The position numbers were made by a program, and so were the translations under genes. From contig NZ_AP018052.1 in assembly GCF_002356355.1 (NCBI RefSeq), forward strand, positions 372,001 to 436,000: DNA of 64,000 nucleotides, read 5' to 3'. The notes under the pieces are model-generated. The model was not told the DNA's origin, did not search any database, and was given only the letters and a program-made list of their open reading frames with translations. This DNA is from Thiohalobacter thiocyanaticus. Its GTDB lineage: Bacteria; Pseudomonadota; Gammaproteobacteria; Thiohalobacterales; Thiohalobacteraceae. Of this stretch, positions 17,576 through 27,773 are shown piece after piece (positions within the stretch are counted from its first letter, which is position 1; every line of letters starts with the position of its first letter).

Positions 17576-18402
17576 GTCCGGCCGAGATCGACACCCTGCT
17601 CGAGCACATCCCGGATCGGGACGGCACCGCCGTGGGCAATACCGGGCAGCATCTGAGTCTGCTCAGCTTCAACATCCAGACCGGCATCAGCACCTCGCGC
17701 TACCGCCACTATCTCACCCACAGCTGGAAGCACGTGCTGCCGCACGCCACCCGGTTCCACAACCTGGATCGCATTGCCCGGCTGGTGGGCCAGTACGACC
17801 TGGCCGGGCTGCAGGAGGTCGACGCCGGCAGTCTGCGCAGCGGCTTCGTCAATCTCACCGAGTACATCGCCCAGCGGGCCGAGTTCCCCTTCTGGTACGA
17901 CCAGACCAACCGCCGCATCGGTCAGATCGCCCGCCACGCGCTCGGCGTGGTCAGCCGGTTCCAGTGCCACGAGATCATCGAACACCGGCTGCCCGGCCCC
18001 ATCGCCGGGCGCGGCGCCCTGTCGCTGCGCTACGGTCAGGGCGAGGAGAGCCTGCTGCTGCTGATCATCCACCTCGCCCTGGGCCGGCGCGCACGGCTGC
18101 AGCAGCTCGACTACCTGAGCGAGCTGGTGAATGCGCAGCGCCACGTGATCCTCATGGGGGATATGAATTTTCCCTCCGATTCCAAGGAGATGGATTACTT
18201 CATCAACCGCACCCTGCTGACCGAGCCGGTGCACGGCCTGCATACCTTCCCCAGCTGGCGGCCCAACCGCAACATCGACCATATCCTGGTCAGCCCCACC
18301 CTGCAGGTGGACCGTATCCGGGTGTTGAATTACCCGGTTTCGGATCACCTGCCCATCGCTATGGATCTGACCCTGCCCGCATCGCTGCGCCTGAACATCT
18401 GA
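17572..18402 (+). CDS. Endonuclease/exonuclease/phosphatase (EEP) family protein
   Basis: A metal-dependent phosphohydrolase fold of 276 residues. Core motifs are LSFNIQTG near residue 33 (metal-binding Asn), AGLQEVDAG (catalytic Glu), LIIHLALG, ILMGDMNFPSD (Asp/Asn pair), NIDHILVS and the terminal SDHLPIAMDL (Asp-His). No signal peptide or membrane segment is seen. The substrate (DNA, lipid headgroup or other) is not determined. The gene is translationally coupled to the acetolactate synthase. Homologues in Pseudomonas lie between dsbA and a diguanylate cyclase gene, as here except for the inserted synthase. Confidence 0.9.
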   Translation: MSPAEIDTLLEHIPDRDGTAVGNTGQHLSLLSFNIQTGISTSRYRHYLTHSWKHVLPHATRFHNLDRIARLVGQYDLAGLQEVDAGSLRSGFVNLTEYIAQRAEFPFWYDQTNRRIGQIARHALGVVSRFQCHEIIEHRLPGPIAGRGALSLRYGQGEESLLLLIIHLALGRRARLQQLDYLSELVNAQRHVILMGDMNFPSDSKEMDYFINRTLLTEPVHGLHTFPSWRPNRNIDHILVSPTLQVDRIRVLNYPVSDHLPIAMDLTLPASLRLNI

Positions 18403-18469
18403 AGACTTCCTGCCCGGCGTCGATACAGACACACGGGGCAGTATTGAACCCACGGGATGCGCAGCCGTC

Positions 18470-20140
18470 ATGACGGAAACCGAACACGCACAACTGGAAA
18501 CCTGGAAGCGCAAGTACTACGACAGTGTCGAACAGGCCGAAGCCCGCGAGCGCCGCTGGGCGGGGATGGAGGAGTTGCTGCGCAGGACGATTACGCGCCT
18601 GAGCCTGGCCGCCGACGGTCTCGACGCCACCCTGGACCGCCAGCTGGGCGAATTGCGCAACGCCATCCGCGACCGGGCTGACGACCGCGCCCTGCAGCAG
18701 CGCATCGAAGCGATGTCGGCCACCCTGGTCAGACTCGATAGCGACCGCGCCAGCGCCGCCCGTACCCCCGGAGCGGTCGAGAGCCTGCAATTGCTGCTGG
18801 AGCAGACCCGTTTCCCGCGCGGCAAAGCGCGCCGGCTCAAGGCGTTGCGCAAACAACTCGACGCCCTGGAGGATGCCGAGGCAGCCAGGGCGGTCGACCG
18901 GGTCGCGGCCCTGCTCAACGAACTGCTCGCGGTTCAGCTGCCGCAGGCCGCAGCGCCGGCGCGCGGTCTGCGCCGCTGGCTCGGCGGCCAGACCCGCCCC
19001 GATGTGGCGGTCGAAGCCGGGGCGTCGGAACCGGGTCCGGCCGGTCCGGCGCCGCAGCAGGAAAGGATGACCGCCCCGGCGTCGGGTGCTGCCGGCCACG
19101 AACTCCTGCTGCAGCTGCTGGAACAGCTGGGGCTGCCGGAGGCCTTCGACGCCCGCATTGAGGCGCTGCAGCAGCGGCTGGAGGAGGACAGCGACTGCGA
19201 TACGCTGGCCGCCCTGCATGAGATCACCGACATGGTGGCCGAGATGCGGGTGCAGTTGCAGCGCGAAAAGCAGGAGATCGAGGACTTTCTGCAGCAGCTC
19301 ACCGACCGGCTGCAGGACGTCGACAGTTTCGTCAAGGGGGCGGAAGGCGAGCGCCAGGCTGCCTACGAGCAGGGGCGGGAACTGGGCGATGCGGTCCAGG
19401 CCCAGGTGCGCGGGATCGAGTCCGATGTTCAGGACGCCCAGGAATTGAGCCAGCTCAAGCAGACGGTACAGGCGCGCATCGACGCCATTGTCGAACACGT
19501 CGAACAGCATCGCCAGGCCGAAACCGCGCGCAATCAGGCCGCCGATGCCCGTGTGCAGACCCTGCAGCAGCGGTTGCACGACCTGGAAGGCGAGGCCGCC
19601 GAACTGCGCGAGCGGGTGCGTCAGCAGCGCAGCCAGGCCCTGACCGATGCCCTGACCGGCATCCCCAATCGCCTGGCCTGGGATGAGCGGGTGCAGCAGG
19701 AATACGCCCGCTGGAAGCGTTTCCAGACCCCGCTGGCGCTGCTGGTCTGGGATGTGGACAATTTCAAACCGATCAATGATGAATACGGACATAAGGCCGG
19801 CGACAAGGTGCTGCGGGTGATCGCCGGCCTGCTGGCCGACAACATCCGCGAGACCGATTTCATCGCCCGCTTCGGCGGCGAGGAGTTCGCCATGCTGGTC
19901 ACCGGCGCCGGGGTCGGGGATGTGAGCCGGGTGGCAGAGAAGCTGCGCGTGGCCATCGAAGCCTGCGGGTTCCACTATCGCGGCCAGGATGTCTCCATTA
20001 CCATCTCCTGCGGCATTGCGCTGTTCGCCGACGGCGATACCGTCGAGGCGGTGTTCGAGCGTGCCGATCAGGCCCTGTACCGGGCCAAGGAACAGGGGCG
20101 CAACCGCTGCGTGCTGGCAGAGGCGGTCGACGGAGGTTGA
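18470..20140 (+). CDS. Diguanylate cyclase with long coiled-coil N-terminus
   Basis: A cytosolic GGDEF protein of 556 residues, with the catalytic domain from about residue 385 to the end. The active-site loop reads RFGGEEF. The inhibitory I-site RETD precedes it by the canonical five residues, so product feedback is expected. The N-terminal two thirds are charged, alanine- and glutamine-rich helices, likely coiled coils (for example LRERVRQQRSQ leading into ALTDALTGIPNR), and include no recognised sensor domain. It resembles the DgcH-type cyclase located in the same gene neighbourhood of Pseudomonas. The next gene starts two bases after its stop, so the two are probably co-transcribed. Confidence 0.93.
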   Translation: MTETEHAQLETWKRKYYDSVEQAEARERRWAGMEELLRRTITRLSLAADGLDATLDRQLGELRNAIRDRADDRALQQRIEAMSATLVRLDSDRASAARTPGAVESLQLLLEQTRFPRGKARRLKALRKQLDALEDAEAARAVDRVAALLNELLAVQLPQAAAPARGLRRWLGGQTRPDVAVEAGASEPGPAGPAPQQERMTAPASGAAGHELLLQLLEQLGLPEAFDARIEALQQRLEEDSDCDTLAALHEITDMVAEMRVQLQREKQEIEDFLQQLTDRLQDVDSFVKGAEGERQAAYEQGRELGDAVQAQVRGIESDVQDAQELSQLKQTVQARIDAIVEHVEQHRQAETARNQAADARVQTLQQRLHDLEGEAAELRERVRQQRSQALTDALTGIPNRLAWDERVQQEYARWKRFQTPLALLVWDVDNFKPINDEYGHKAGDKVLRVIAGLLADNIRETDFIARFGGEEFAMLVTGAGVGDVSRVAEKLRVAIEACGFHYRGQDVSITISCGIALFADGDTVEAVFERADQALYRAKEQGRNRCVLAEAVDGG

Positions 20141-20141
20141 G

Positions 20142-21134
20142 ATGAGTCTGATGGTCAATGGCGAGTTGCGCGAAGGCTGGTTCGACAGTGAGCAGGAGGA
20201 CGGCGAATTCGTCCGCAGGGAATCGCAGTTCCGCAGCTGGGTCACGCCCGACGGCAGTCCCGGTCCCGGCGGCGAGGGCGGCTTCAGGGCCGAGCCGGGG
20301 CGCTACCATCTGTATGTCTCCTACGCCTGCCCCTGGGCTCACCGGACCCTGATCCTGCGCCGGCTCAAACGGCTGGACGCGGTGATCAGCGTCGACGTGG
20401 TGCATCCGCACATGGGCGAGCCCGGCTGGCACTTCGATGCGTCCTTTCCCGGCGCCACGGCCGACACGGTCAACGGCTGCGACTATATGCACGAACTCTA
20501 CCGGCTGGCGCAACCGGACTACACCGGCATCGTCACCGTACCGGTGCTGTGGGATCGCGAGCGGCGCACCATCGTCAACAACGAGTCGGCCGAGATCATT
20601 CGCATGCTCAATTCCGCCTTCGATGCCTGGGGGGATGCGCAACTCGATATGTATCCCGTCGGGCTGCGCGATGAAATCGACGCCATCAACGCCTTCGTCT
20701 ACGAGAACATCAACAACGGTGTCTACCGGACCGGTTTCGCCACCAGCCAGGCCGCCTATGACCGGGCCTTCGACGCCCTGTTCGCAGCCCTGGACGAAAT
20801 CGAGGTCCGCCTGTCACGGCAGCGCTATCTGGTCGGCGGGCGGCTGACCGAGGCCGATTGGCGGTTGTTCACGACCCTGGTGCGTTTCGATGCAGTCTAT
20901 GTCGGTCACTTCAAGTGCAATCGCAATCGCATTGCCGATTTCCCTGCCCTGTCGAACTATCTGCGCGAGTTGTACCAGTACCCCGGCATCGCGCAGACCG
21001 TGAACCTGGAGCACATCAAGGCGCATTACTACTGGAGCCACCCCTGGCTGAATCCGTCGCGCATTGTGCCGGGTGGGCCGCGTCTGGATCTGGCAGCCGC
21101 GCATGACCGGGATCGATACCCGGCACAGCCCTGA
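20142..21134 (+). CDS. Glutathionyl-hydroquinone reductase (Xi-class GST)
   Basis: A glutathione-dependent reductase of 330 residues that removes glutathione from glutathionyl-hydroquinones. It belongs to the YqjG/PcpF/Ecm4 family. The catalytic cysteine lies in YVSYACPWAHR near residue 62. The all-alpha C-terminal domain includes NNESAEIIRMLN, NNGVYRTGFA and the family-typical EADWRLFTTLVRFD and YWSHPWLNPSRIVP. The start is the ATG preceded by GGAGG at 20132-20136, inside the end of the cyclase gene. Readings that extend further upstream in this frame overlap that gene and are not family-like. Confidence 0.94.
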   Translation: MSLMVNGELREGWFDSEQEDGEFVRRESQFRSWVTPDGSPGPGGEGGFRAEPGRYHLYVSYACPWAHRTLILRRLKRLDAVISVDVVHPHMGEPGWHFDASFPGATADTVNGCDYMHELYRLAQPDYTGIVTVPVLWDRERRTIVNNESAEIIRMLNSAFDAWGDAQLDMYPVGLRDEIDAINAFVYENINNGVYRTGFATSQAAYDRAFDALFAALDEIEVRLSRQRYLVGGRLTEADWRLFTTLVRFDAVYVGHFKCNRNRIADFPALSNYLRELYQYPGIAQTVNLEHIKAHYYWSHPWLNPSRIVPGGPRLDLAAAHDRDRYPAQP

Positions 21135-21168
21135 TCTCCGTTCACGGTGAACCACAGAGTCGGCACGC

Positions 21169-22074
21169 ATGCAGATCGAACAGCTGATCCGGGACAACGC
21201 CGACCTGCTGTCGCTGCCCGAGGTCTGTCTGCAGATCCAGCTGCTGGCCGACGACCCCGAGGCCGGGAGGGAGGATTTCGCGCATATCATCATTCAGGAT
21301 CCGGCTTTCACCGCGCAGCTGCTCAAGCGGGTCAACAGCGCTGCCTACGGCCTGCCTTCCCGGGTCGATACCGTCTCCCGTGCCGTCGGTCTGGTCGGCA
21401 TCAATGAACTGCGCAAGCTGGCCCTGGCCATGGCGGCGGTAGAGGTGTTTCGCGGCCAGCCACTGCAGGGCTACGACATGCTTACCTTCTGGCGTCACGG
21501 CGTGTTCGTCGCGCTGGTGGCACAGGGGCTGGCCCGTCAGGCAGGTGTGCTGCATGCCGAGCGCTTGTTCATTGCCGGGCTGCTGCACGACATCGGGCAC
21601 CTGGTGATGTTCACCCGGATGCCGCATGCGTGCGTCCGCCTGGGCCCGGCGGTGCTGGCGCACGCCGAGGATCTGTGCGAGCAGGAGCGTGCGCTGCTGG
21701 GCTGGGATCATGCCGCCCTCGGCGGCGCCCTGCTGCGGCACTGGCAGCTGCCAGAGGAATTGTGCCTGGCGGCCGCGTGTCACCATGCCCCGCTTGGACT
21801 GGAACAGGGTGCCCGCGAGACGGCGCTGGTGGCGCTGGCCAATCAGGTCGCCCACGCCGTCGAGCAGCAGCCGGGGCCAGCAGCAGGCGCCGAACACGAT
21901 CCCTATACCCGTTTCATCGAGATCGAGGATGCGGCACCGGTGCTCGCCGCGCTGGGGCATGTCCCCAGGGAGCTCTGGCGGCAGGCCGGGGTCGGCCCGG
22001 CGGCGGTGCCCGGGTGTCTGCAGCAGGCCGGCGGCGAATTCGATGCCCTGCTGGAACTGTTGTACGGATTCTGA
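21169..22074 (+). CDS. HDOD-domain signalling protein
   Basis: The 301-residue protein is a single HDOD domain (residues about 10-210) plus a helical C-terminus. HDOD proteins are non-enzymatic relatives of HD phosphohydrolases found in bacterial signalling. Typical segments are LPEVCLQIQLLADDP, QDPAFTAQLLKRVNSAAYG, AVGLVGINELRKLAL, and GLLHDIGHLVMF, which keeps an HD pair. It has no receiver or output domain. It begins with ATG about 35 bases after the reductase gene. Confidence 0.9.
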   Translation: MQIEQLIRDNADLLSLPEVCLQIQLLADDPEAGREDFAHIIIQDPAFTAQLLKRVNSAAYGLPSRVDTVSRAVGLVGINELRKLALAMAAVEVFRGQPLQGYDMLTFWRHGVFVALVAQGLARQAGVLHAERLFIAGLLHDIGHLVMFTRMPHACVRLGPAVLAHAEDLCEQERALLGWDHAALGGALLRHWQLPEELCLAAACHHAPLGLEQGARETALVALANQVAHAVEQQPGPAAGAEHDPYTRFIEIEDAAPVLAALGHVPRELWRQAGVGPAAVPGCLQQAGGEFDALLELLYGF

Positions 22075-22164
22075 GTCCTGCCGCCGGGCGCCGGTGCGGC
22101 TTCACGTTTTGTGCCGCGGGGATATCTGTTATGTTCAGGGCTTCGCCCAATGGGAGGGACGAGT

Positions 22165-22509
22165 ATGAGCGATAAGCCCGTCATTACTGACGATCCGCTG
22201 TACCAGCTGCTGCGCCACGGCAAGATCGAGGAATTCAATACCCTGAAGCAGGGCGGCGAGGCTGTGCGCCTGAACGGTACCGATCTGCGCGGGCTGGACC
22301 TGCGCGGGCTGGATGCCGGCGGCATCGATTTCAGTAATGCCTATTTCCGACAGGCGGACGTGCGCGGCATCGATTTCTCGGCCTCCAATCTCGAAGGCGC
22401 GAGCATCCATGCCGCCAAGATCTCCGGTGCCTATTTTCCGTCCGAACTCGATCCCGAGGAGATCACCCTGTCGCTGATCCACGGTACCCGGATGCGGTAT
22501 CGGCGTTGA
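22165..22509 (+). CDS. Small pentapeptide-repeat protein
   Basis: A 114-residue cytosolic protein with a helical head (DDPLYQLLRHGKIEEFN) followed by a run of pentapeptide-type units (TDLRG LDLRG LDAGG IDFSN AYFRQ ADVRG IDFSA SNLEG). These should fold into a short right-handed quadrilateral beta-helix. The end (YFPSELDPEEITLSLIHGTR) caps the helix. The function is unknown; some larger members mimic DNA, but this one is too short to claim that. The start ATG follows GGGAGG at a suitable distance. Confidence 0.85.
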   Translation: MSDKPVITDDPLYQLLRHGKIEEFNTLKQGGEAVRLNGTDLRGLDLRGLDAGGIDFSNAYFRQADVRGIDFSASNLEGASIHAAKISGAYFPSELDPEEITLSLIHGTRMRYRR

Positions 22510-22532
22510 GTCGGAGAGGACGGGAAAGGTCT

Positions 22533-22673
22533 CAACGCAGAGGCGCCAAGGCGCAGAGGACGCCAAGTCGAAATAAAGATCAATCAAGCCGGGATATGGT
22601 GGCCAGCACAGATTCGACTGTGCAAACAGCATTCTATGCTTTGCGTGCCCTGCGCCTTGGCGTCTCTGCGTTG
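22533..22673. repeat. Inverted-repeat element, family A
   Basis: The left arm CAACGCAGAGGCGCCAAGGC and the right arm ending GCGTCTCTGCGTTG bracket about 80 bases without coding signs. The element lies between the pentapeptide-repeat gene and the converging tatC. Confidence 0.8.
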
Positions 22674-22696
22674 AAACAAGGTTTCAATCACAGCCA

Positions 22697-23557
22697 TCAG
22701 TCACGATCGGACTTCTCCGACTTCTCGATCTCGTCCAGTTCGGCGTCCATTTCCTCATCGGTCATCGGCCGGTAGGCGTCGTCCCCGGCTTCTTCCGCGG
22801 CCGCTTCCTCGGCGCGGCGGCGTTCGAAGGAACGTGACAGCAGCACCCCGATCTCGAACAGCAGCCACATGGGCAAAGCCAGCAGGGTCTGGGAGATGAT
22901 GTCCGGCGGTGTCAGCACCATGCCGATGACGAAGGCGCCGACAATGATGTAGGGCCGTTTCTTTGCCAGTGCATCCGGGGTGGTGATGCCCATCAGCACC
23001 AGCAGGAAGGTGGCCACCGGCACCTCGAAGGCGGCGCCGAAGGCGAAGAACAGCATAAGTTCGAAATCGAGGTACTTGCCGATGTCCGGCGTCACCGCCA
23101 CGCCCTCGGGTGCGGTGCCGGTGAGGAAGATGGACAGGATGGGCAGGATCACGAAATAGGCGAACGCCGCGCCGGCATAGAACAGCAGGGTACTGGAGGC
23201 CAGCAGCGGCACCGCCAGGCGTTTTTCGTGCTTGTACAGTCCCGGTGCGATGAAGCCCCACACCTGGTACAGCACGTAGGGCATGGCCAGGAAGATGGAC
23301 AGTACCAGGGTGGCCTTGAGCGGGATCAGGAAGGGCGCGATCACCTCCACTGCGATCATCGATGTGCCTTCCGGCAGGTGCCGGGACAGCGGGTCGGCGA
23401 GGATGGCGAAGATCCGGTCCGCAAAGGGGGCCATCACCAGGAACAGCGCCAGCACCACCACCACCATGCGCATGAGGCGGTCGCGCAGCTCGATGAGGTG
23501 CGCCATGAACGGCTGTTCGACCTCCAGGTCGGGGTCGTTCCGATCGGGGCGGCTCAT
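22697..23557 (-). CDS. tatC: Sec-independent protein translocase TatC
   Basis: Core receptor of the twin-arginine translocase, which recognises RR signal peptides and exports folded proteins. The 286 residues hold six hydrophobic segments with the family signatures FMAHLIELRDRL at the N-terminus, LYQVWGFIAPGLYKHEKR between the second and third segments, and FGAAFEVPV. After the last segment there is an unusually long acidic cytosolic tail (AEEAAAEEAGDDAYRP... to the end). It overlaps tatB by four bases, so translation is coupled. Confidence 0.97.
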   Translation of the reverse strand: MSRPDRNDPDLEVEQPFMAHLIELRDRLMRMVVVVLALFLVMAPFADRIFAILADPLSRHLPEGTSMIAVEVIAPFLIPLKATLVLSIFLAMPYVLYQVWGFIAPGLYKHEKRLAVPLLASSTLLFYAGAAFAYFVILPILSIFLTGTAPEGVAVTPDIGKYLDFELMLFFAFGAAFEVPVATFLLVLMGITTPDALAKKRPYIIVGAFVIGMVLTPPDIISQTLLALPMWLLFEIGVLLSRSFERRRAEEAAAEEAGDDAYRPMTDEEMDAELDEIEKSEKSDRD

Positions 23558-23937
23558 GATTCGCTGTCAGACCTGGGCCTGGATGCGGACCCGGATGGCG
23601 GGCTGGGCGGGGCAGGGCGATCTTCGTCCTGCGCACCGATGTCACGCAGTGATGAGGTGGCCTCGTCGATGCTGGACTTGGCGTCGCGGGCTACGGAACC
23701 GGTCTCTTCTATGATCTCGTGCAGGGGGTTGCTGTCGGCCTGCTTGGCCAGGGTCTGCTTGAGTTCCTCGGCCGCAAGCTCGCGCTGCACATCGGCCTTG
23801 ACCGTGCGCACGACGCCGCGTGCCTTGCCCAGCAGCAGGCCGACCGTGCGCGCCACCTTGGGCAGGCGTTCGGGGCCGATGACCAGCAGGGCGATGATCA
23901 TCAGCAGACCCAGTTCCCAGAAGCCGATATCAAACAT
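23554..23937 (-). CDS. tatB: Sec-independent protein translocase TatB
   Basis: A single-span translocase subunit of 127 residues. An N-terminal membrane helix (MFDIGFWELGLLMIIALLVI) is followed by GPERLPKVARTVG, the TatB-typical hinge and amphipathic helix, then a long polar tail ending in serine- and proline-rich sequence. It works with TatC in substrate recognition. It is encoded between tatA and tatC on the same strand. Confidence 0.95.
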   Translation of the reverse strand: MFDIGFWELGLLMIIALLVIGPERLPKVARTVGLLLGKARGVVRTVKADVQRELAAEELKQTLAKQADSNPLHEIIEETGSVARDAKSSIDEATSSLRDIGAQDEDRPAPPSPPSGSASRPRSDSES

Positions 23938-24009
23938 GGCGCGGACGCATGGCGGGGTTCAGGTGTGATTGCGGCCGGCGGCGGCCGGCGCGGACATTGC
24001 CGGACAGGT

Positions 24010-24237
24010 TCAGACCTTGTCCTTCTCGCGAGTGGATTCGCCCTCGATGGTGCGGTCCTCCCCGGCCTGATCCTCGAGCTGTTCCTTGTTGACCTCCTCG
24101 TCACCTTCCTTGACCGCGTTCTTGAAGCCCTTCACGGCCGTGCCCAGATCCCCGCCCAGGTTGCGCAGGCGCTTGGCGCCGAACAGCACCAGCACGATCG
24201 CCAGGATGATTAACAGTTGCCAGACGCTGATTCCCAT
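24010..24237 (-). CDS. tatA: Sec-independent protein translocase TatA
   Basis: The pore-forming small subunit, 75 residues. It starts [20 protein letters not shown], then has the hinge [12 protein letters not shown] and the phenylalanine-containing amphipathic helix [12 protein letters not shown], then an acidic tail. The shorter tail and FG-AKRLR motif separate it from TatB. It follows hisE by 38 bases on the same strand, joining the his and tat groups in one likely transcript. Confidence 0.95.
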   Translation of the reverse strand: MGISVWQLLIILAIVLVLFGAKRLRNLGGDLGTAVKGFKNAVKEGDEEVNKEQLEDQAGEDRTIEGESTREKDKV

Positions 24238-24275
24238 AATAACTCCCGCCGCTCAGCGGCGCTGATGATCCAACC

Positions 24276-24596
24276 TTACTTTTGCCGGCGCGCGGCCTTC
24301 TCGTCCAGACCGGACAGGCCGAAACGCCGCTCGAGTTCACTCAGCACATCCTCGGGCCCCAGGCCCTGGTGTGCGAGCATGACCAGGGTATGAAACCACA
24401 GATCCGCGGTCTCATAAACCAGCTGCTCACTGGAGCCTCCCTTGGCCGCGATAACGGTCTCGGTGGCTTCCTCGCCGACCTTCTTCAGGATCGTGTCCAG
24501 CCCCTTGGCGTAGAGCCCGGCCACGTAGGAACTGTCGGGATCGGCCTGCTTGCGCGCCTCCAGTATCCCGGCCAGGCGCTCCAGTGTGTCAGTCAT
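24276..24596 (-). CDS. hisE: Phosphoribosyl-ATP pyrophosphatase
   Basis: Second step of histidine biosynthesis: hydrolysis of phosphoribosyl-ATP to phosphoribosyl-AMP. The 106-residue all-alpha MazG-like protein shows the metal-binding region [15 protein letters not shown] followed by [16 protein letters not shown]. It is a separate gene, not fused to hisI as in enterics. It begins 32 bases after hisI. Confidence 0.96.
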   Translation of the reverse strand: MTDTLERLAGILEARKQADPDSSYVAGLYAKGLDTILKKVGEEATETVIAAKGGSSEQLVYETADLWFHTLVMLAHQGLGPEDVLSELERRFGLSGLDEKAARRQK

Positions 24597-24628
24597 GGTG
24601 CATCCTCAGTGTTACTGCACAAAGACGC

Positions 24629-25024
24629 TCAAGGCTGGCGGTATATTTCCCCCGGATCCTTGAGCACCGCTTCGACCGCCTGCCAGTCGCCGTCCTCGAG
24701 CCGGAAATAGAAGCAGCTGCGTCTGCCGGTATGGCAGGCGATGCCGCCCACCTGTTCGATTTTCAGCAGCACCACGTCCTTGTCGCAATCGACCCGGATC
24801 TCGCGGATCTGCTGGACATGACCGGACTCCTCGCCCTTGGGCCAGAGTCGGCCGCGGGAGCGGGAGAAGTATACCGCACGCCCCTCGCGGGCGCTCATGG
24901 CCAGCGACTCCCGATTCATCCAGGCGAACATCAACACCTCGCCCGTATCGGCATCCTGGGCGATGGCCGGCACCAGGCCGTCCTCGGTCCACTTGATCTC
25001 GTCGAGCCAGTTTTCGCCTGTCAT
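24629..25024 (-). CDS. hisI: Phosphoribosyl-AMP cyclohydrolase
   Basis: Third step of histidine biosynthesis: zinc-dependent opening of the adenine ring of phosphoribosyl-AMP. The 131-residue protein contains [29 protein letters not shown], and the metal-binding cysteines of [11 protein letters not shown] and [13 protein letters not shown]. It is a monofunctional enzyme. The gene lies about 150 bases after hisF; the gap (25025-25180) holds no obvious feature. Confidence 0.96.
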   Translation of the reverse strand: MTGENWLDEIKWTEDGLVPAIAQDADTGEVLMFAWMNRESLAMSAREGRAVYFSRSRGRLWPKGEESGHVQQIREIRVDCDKDVVLLKIEQVGGIACHTGRRSCFYFRLEDGDWQAVEAVLKDPGEIYRQP

Positions 25025-25180
25025 GAAACAATTATAAAGTGATCTGCAGGGCGCGCGAAGAGTGCAGGGATTTTTATGACCGGATTCGGCGCGGGTGTTT
25101 CGGATTGGAACGCCGGCCGGGCCGGCCGACGCCCTGTACGGTTGGATGGGGCAGAGGCTTTCTGCCGATATTAGAGCAGG

Positions 25181-25954
<774 letters not shown>

Positions 25955-25984
25955 TGCGGGTTGGCTCTTGAAAATGAAAACATT

Positions 25985-26118
25985 CAACGCAAAGGCGCGG
26001 AGGCGCAGAGAAAACCAAGAATATGCAGGCCGTCGATTCGCAGACCCGGATCCCGTTCGGACTCATAACAGAAATTCATAATGACTTTGCGGCCTCTGCG
26101 TCTCGGCGTCTTTGCGTT
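25985..26118. repeat. Inverted-repeat element, family A
   Basis: The left arm CAACGCAAAGGCGCGGAGGC and the right arm ending GGCGTCTTTGCGTTA lie between hisF and hisA. The element interrupts the his operon without breaking a gene. Confidence 0.75.
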
Positions 26119-26137
26119 AATCATGGGTTTTGCCGGG

Positions 26138-26884
26138 CTACTCACCGTCGCAGTCGTTGTCCTGCACGTACTTCTGCGCCTCGGCCAGGTCGAGGGTGCC
26201 CTCGTACAGGGCGCGGCCGATGATTGCGCCCGTGATGCCCTCGTCGGCCACCTCGCACAGGCGTTTGATGTCGTCGATGTTGGTCACGCCGCCGGAGGCG
26301 ATGACCGGGATGGTGATGGACTGGGCGAGCTTGACGGTGGCGTCGACGTTGACACCCTCCATCATGCCGTCGCGGCTGATGTCGGTATAGACGATGGCCT
26401 CGACGCCGTCGCGCTCGAAGCGCTGTGCCATGTCGATCACATCATGGTGGGACAGCTTGGACCAGCCGTCGATGGCCACCTTGCCGTCGCGCGCATCCAG
26501 GCCGACGATGATGTGACCGGGGAATTCCATGCACAGGTCGTTGATGAAGTGCGGGGTGCTGACCGCCTTGGTGCCGATGATCACGTACTGCACGCCGGCG
26601 TCGAGATAGGTCTGCACGGTGTCCTCGTCGCGGATGCCGCCGCCGACCTGGATCGGCAGTTCGGGGAAGCGCTCGGCAATGCGCTGGATCACGCCGGCGT
26701 TGACCGGCTGACCGGCAAAGGCGCCGTTGAGATCCACCAGGTGCAGGCGCCGGGCGCCGGCGTCCACCCAGCGCTGGGCGACCTCGACCGGATCCTCGGA
26801 AAATACCGTGGCGTCCTCCATCCGGCCCTGACGCAGGCGCACGCACTGGCCGTCCTTGAGATCGATGGCGGGTATCAACAACAT
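26138..26884 (-). CDS. hisA: Phosphoribosylformimino-5-aminoimidazole carboxamide ribotide isomerase
   Basis: Amadori-type isomerase in histidine biosynthesis, a TIM barrel related to HisF. The 248 residues begin [17 protein letters not shown], with the catalytic Asp in AIDLKDG. They continue with [11 protein letters not shown], the second catalytic Asp in [15 protein letters not shown], and [12 protein letters not shown]. The order hisB-hisH-hisA-hisF is conserved across proteobacteria. Confidence 0.96.
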   Translation of the reverse strand: MLLIPAIDLKDGQCVRLRQGRMEDATVFSEDPVEVAQRWVDAGARRLHLVDLNGAFAGQPVNAGVIQRIAERFPELPIQVGGGIRDEDTVQTYLDAGVQYVIIGTKAVSTPHFINDLCMEFPGHIIVGLDARDGKVAIDGWSKLSHHDVIDMAQRFERDGVEAIVYTDISRDGMMEGVNVDATVKLAQSITIPVIASGGVTNIDDIKRLCEVADEGITGAIIGRALYEGTLDLAEAQKYVQDNDCDGE

Positions 26885-26933
26885 GGTAAGCTTCCCCTGA
26901 TTATGCGGTGTTGTTGTGTTTGAAATTGGACGA

Positions 26934-27024
26934 CGTCATTTCCGTGCCGGCCTGCGCCGACAGGCTCCGGTGGGAATCCATAAACCGATGTGGCCACTGG
27001 ATCCCCGCCTGCGCGGGGATGACG
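26934..27024. repeat. Inverted-repeat element, family F (CGTCATcCCgGCGAAGG type)
   Basis: Outer arms CGTCATTTCCGTGCC and GCGGGGATGACG, with inner GGAATCC and GGATCC segments, resemble the elements at 40510-40580 and 59616-59687. It lies between hisA and hisH. Confidence 0.6.
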
Positions 27025-27082
27025 ATGTTTTCGGTGTTGCAGCCGGATTTTCAGACCGCGGTGTAAAGGCACAGTCGTTCCT

Positions 27083-27724
27083 TCAGTTTCCATCCCAGCG
27101 CAGAAAATTGGCCAGCAGCTGCAGCCCGGCGTGCTGGCTCTTTTCCGGGTGGAATTGCACGGCAAACAGATTGGCATGGGCCACGGCGGATGTGAAGTCG
27201 ATGCCGTAGGTGCAGACTCCGGCCCGATCTTCCGCGCGTGCCGGAGTGACGTAGTAGCTGTGCACGAAATAGAAGCGCTCGTCCTGGTCGATGCCCTGCC
27301 ACAGGGGGTGATCGCTGTGGTGGACGGCGTTCCAGCCCATGTGGGGGACCTTGAGCGCGGCGCCGGTCAGCGGGTCGGGCATGTCAGCGGGGAAGCGGGT
27401 GACGCGGCCCGGGATCAGGCCCAGGCAGTCGGTGCCGCCGTTCTCCGCGGAATGCTCCATCAGGGCCTGCATGCCGAGACAGACGCCGAGCAGCGGCCGG
27501 CTGACCGCCACCTCGCGGATGACGTCGTCCAGGCCGGTACGTCGCAGTTCCTCCATGCAGTGGCCGATGGCGCCCACGCCGGGGAAGATGACCCGGTCGG
27601 CGTCGAGGATATGCGCCGGGTCGGCGCTGATCCGGATGCGGGTGTCGGCGCCCACATGCTCCACCGCCTTGGCGATGGAATGCAGGTTGCCCATTCCGTA
27701 ATCGATGATGGCGAGGCTGTTCAT
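27083..27724 (-). CDS. hisH: Imidazole glycerol phosphate synthase, glutaminase subunit
   Basis: Class I glutamine amidotransferase that supplies ammonia to HisF. The 213 residues begin MNSLAIIDYGMGNLHSIAKA. The nucleophile cysteine lies in LLGVCLGMQAL near residue 83, and the His-Glu pair is in AVQFHPEKS near the C-terminus. The start ATG matches the conserved N-terminus; an extended reading upstream would overlap hisB and is arginine/proline-rich noise. Confidence 0.96.
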   Translation of the reverse strand: MNSLAIIDYGMGNLHSIAKAVEHVGADTRIRISADPAHILDADRVIFPGVGAIGHCMEELRRTGLDDVIREVAVSRPLLGVCLGMQALMEHSAENGGTDCLGLIPGRVTRFPADMPDPLTGAALKVPHMGWNAVHHSDHPLWQGIDQDERFYFVHSYYVTPARAEDRAGVCTYGIDFTSAVAHANLFAVQFHPEKSQHAGLQLLANFLRWDGN

Positions 27725-27773
27725 GGTCGGCTCGGGGTCGGGATGCTGCGCCCGGACAGGCTGTATCTCAGGC

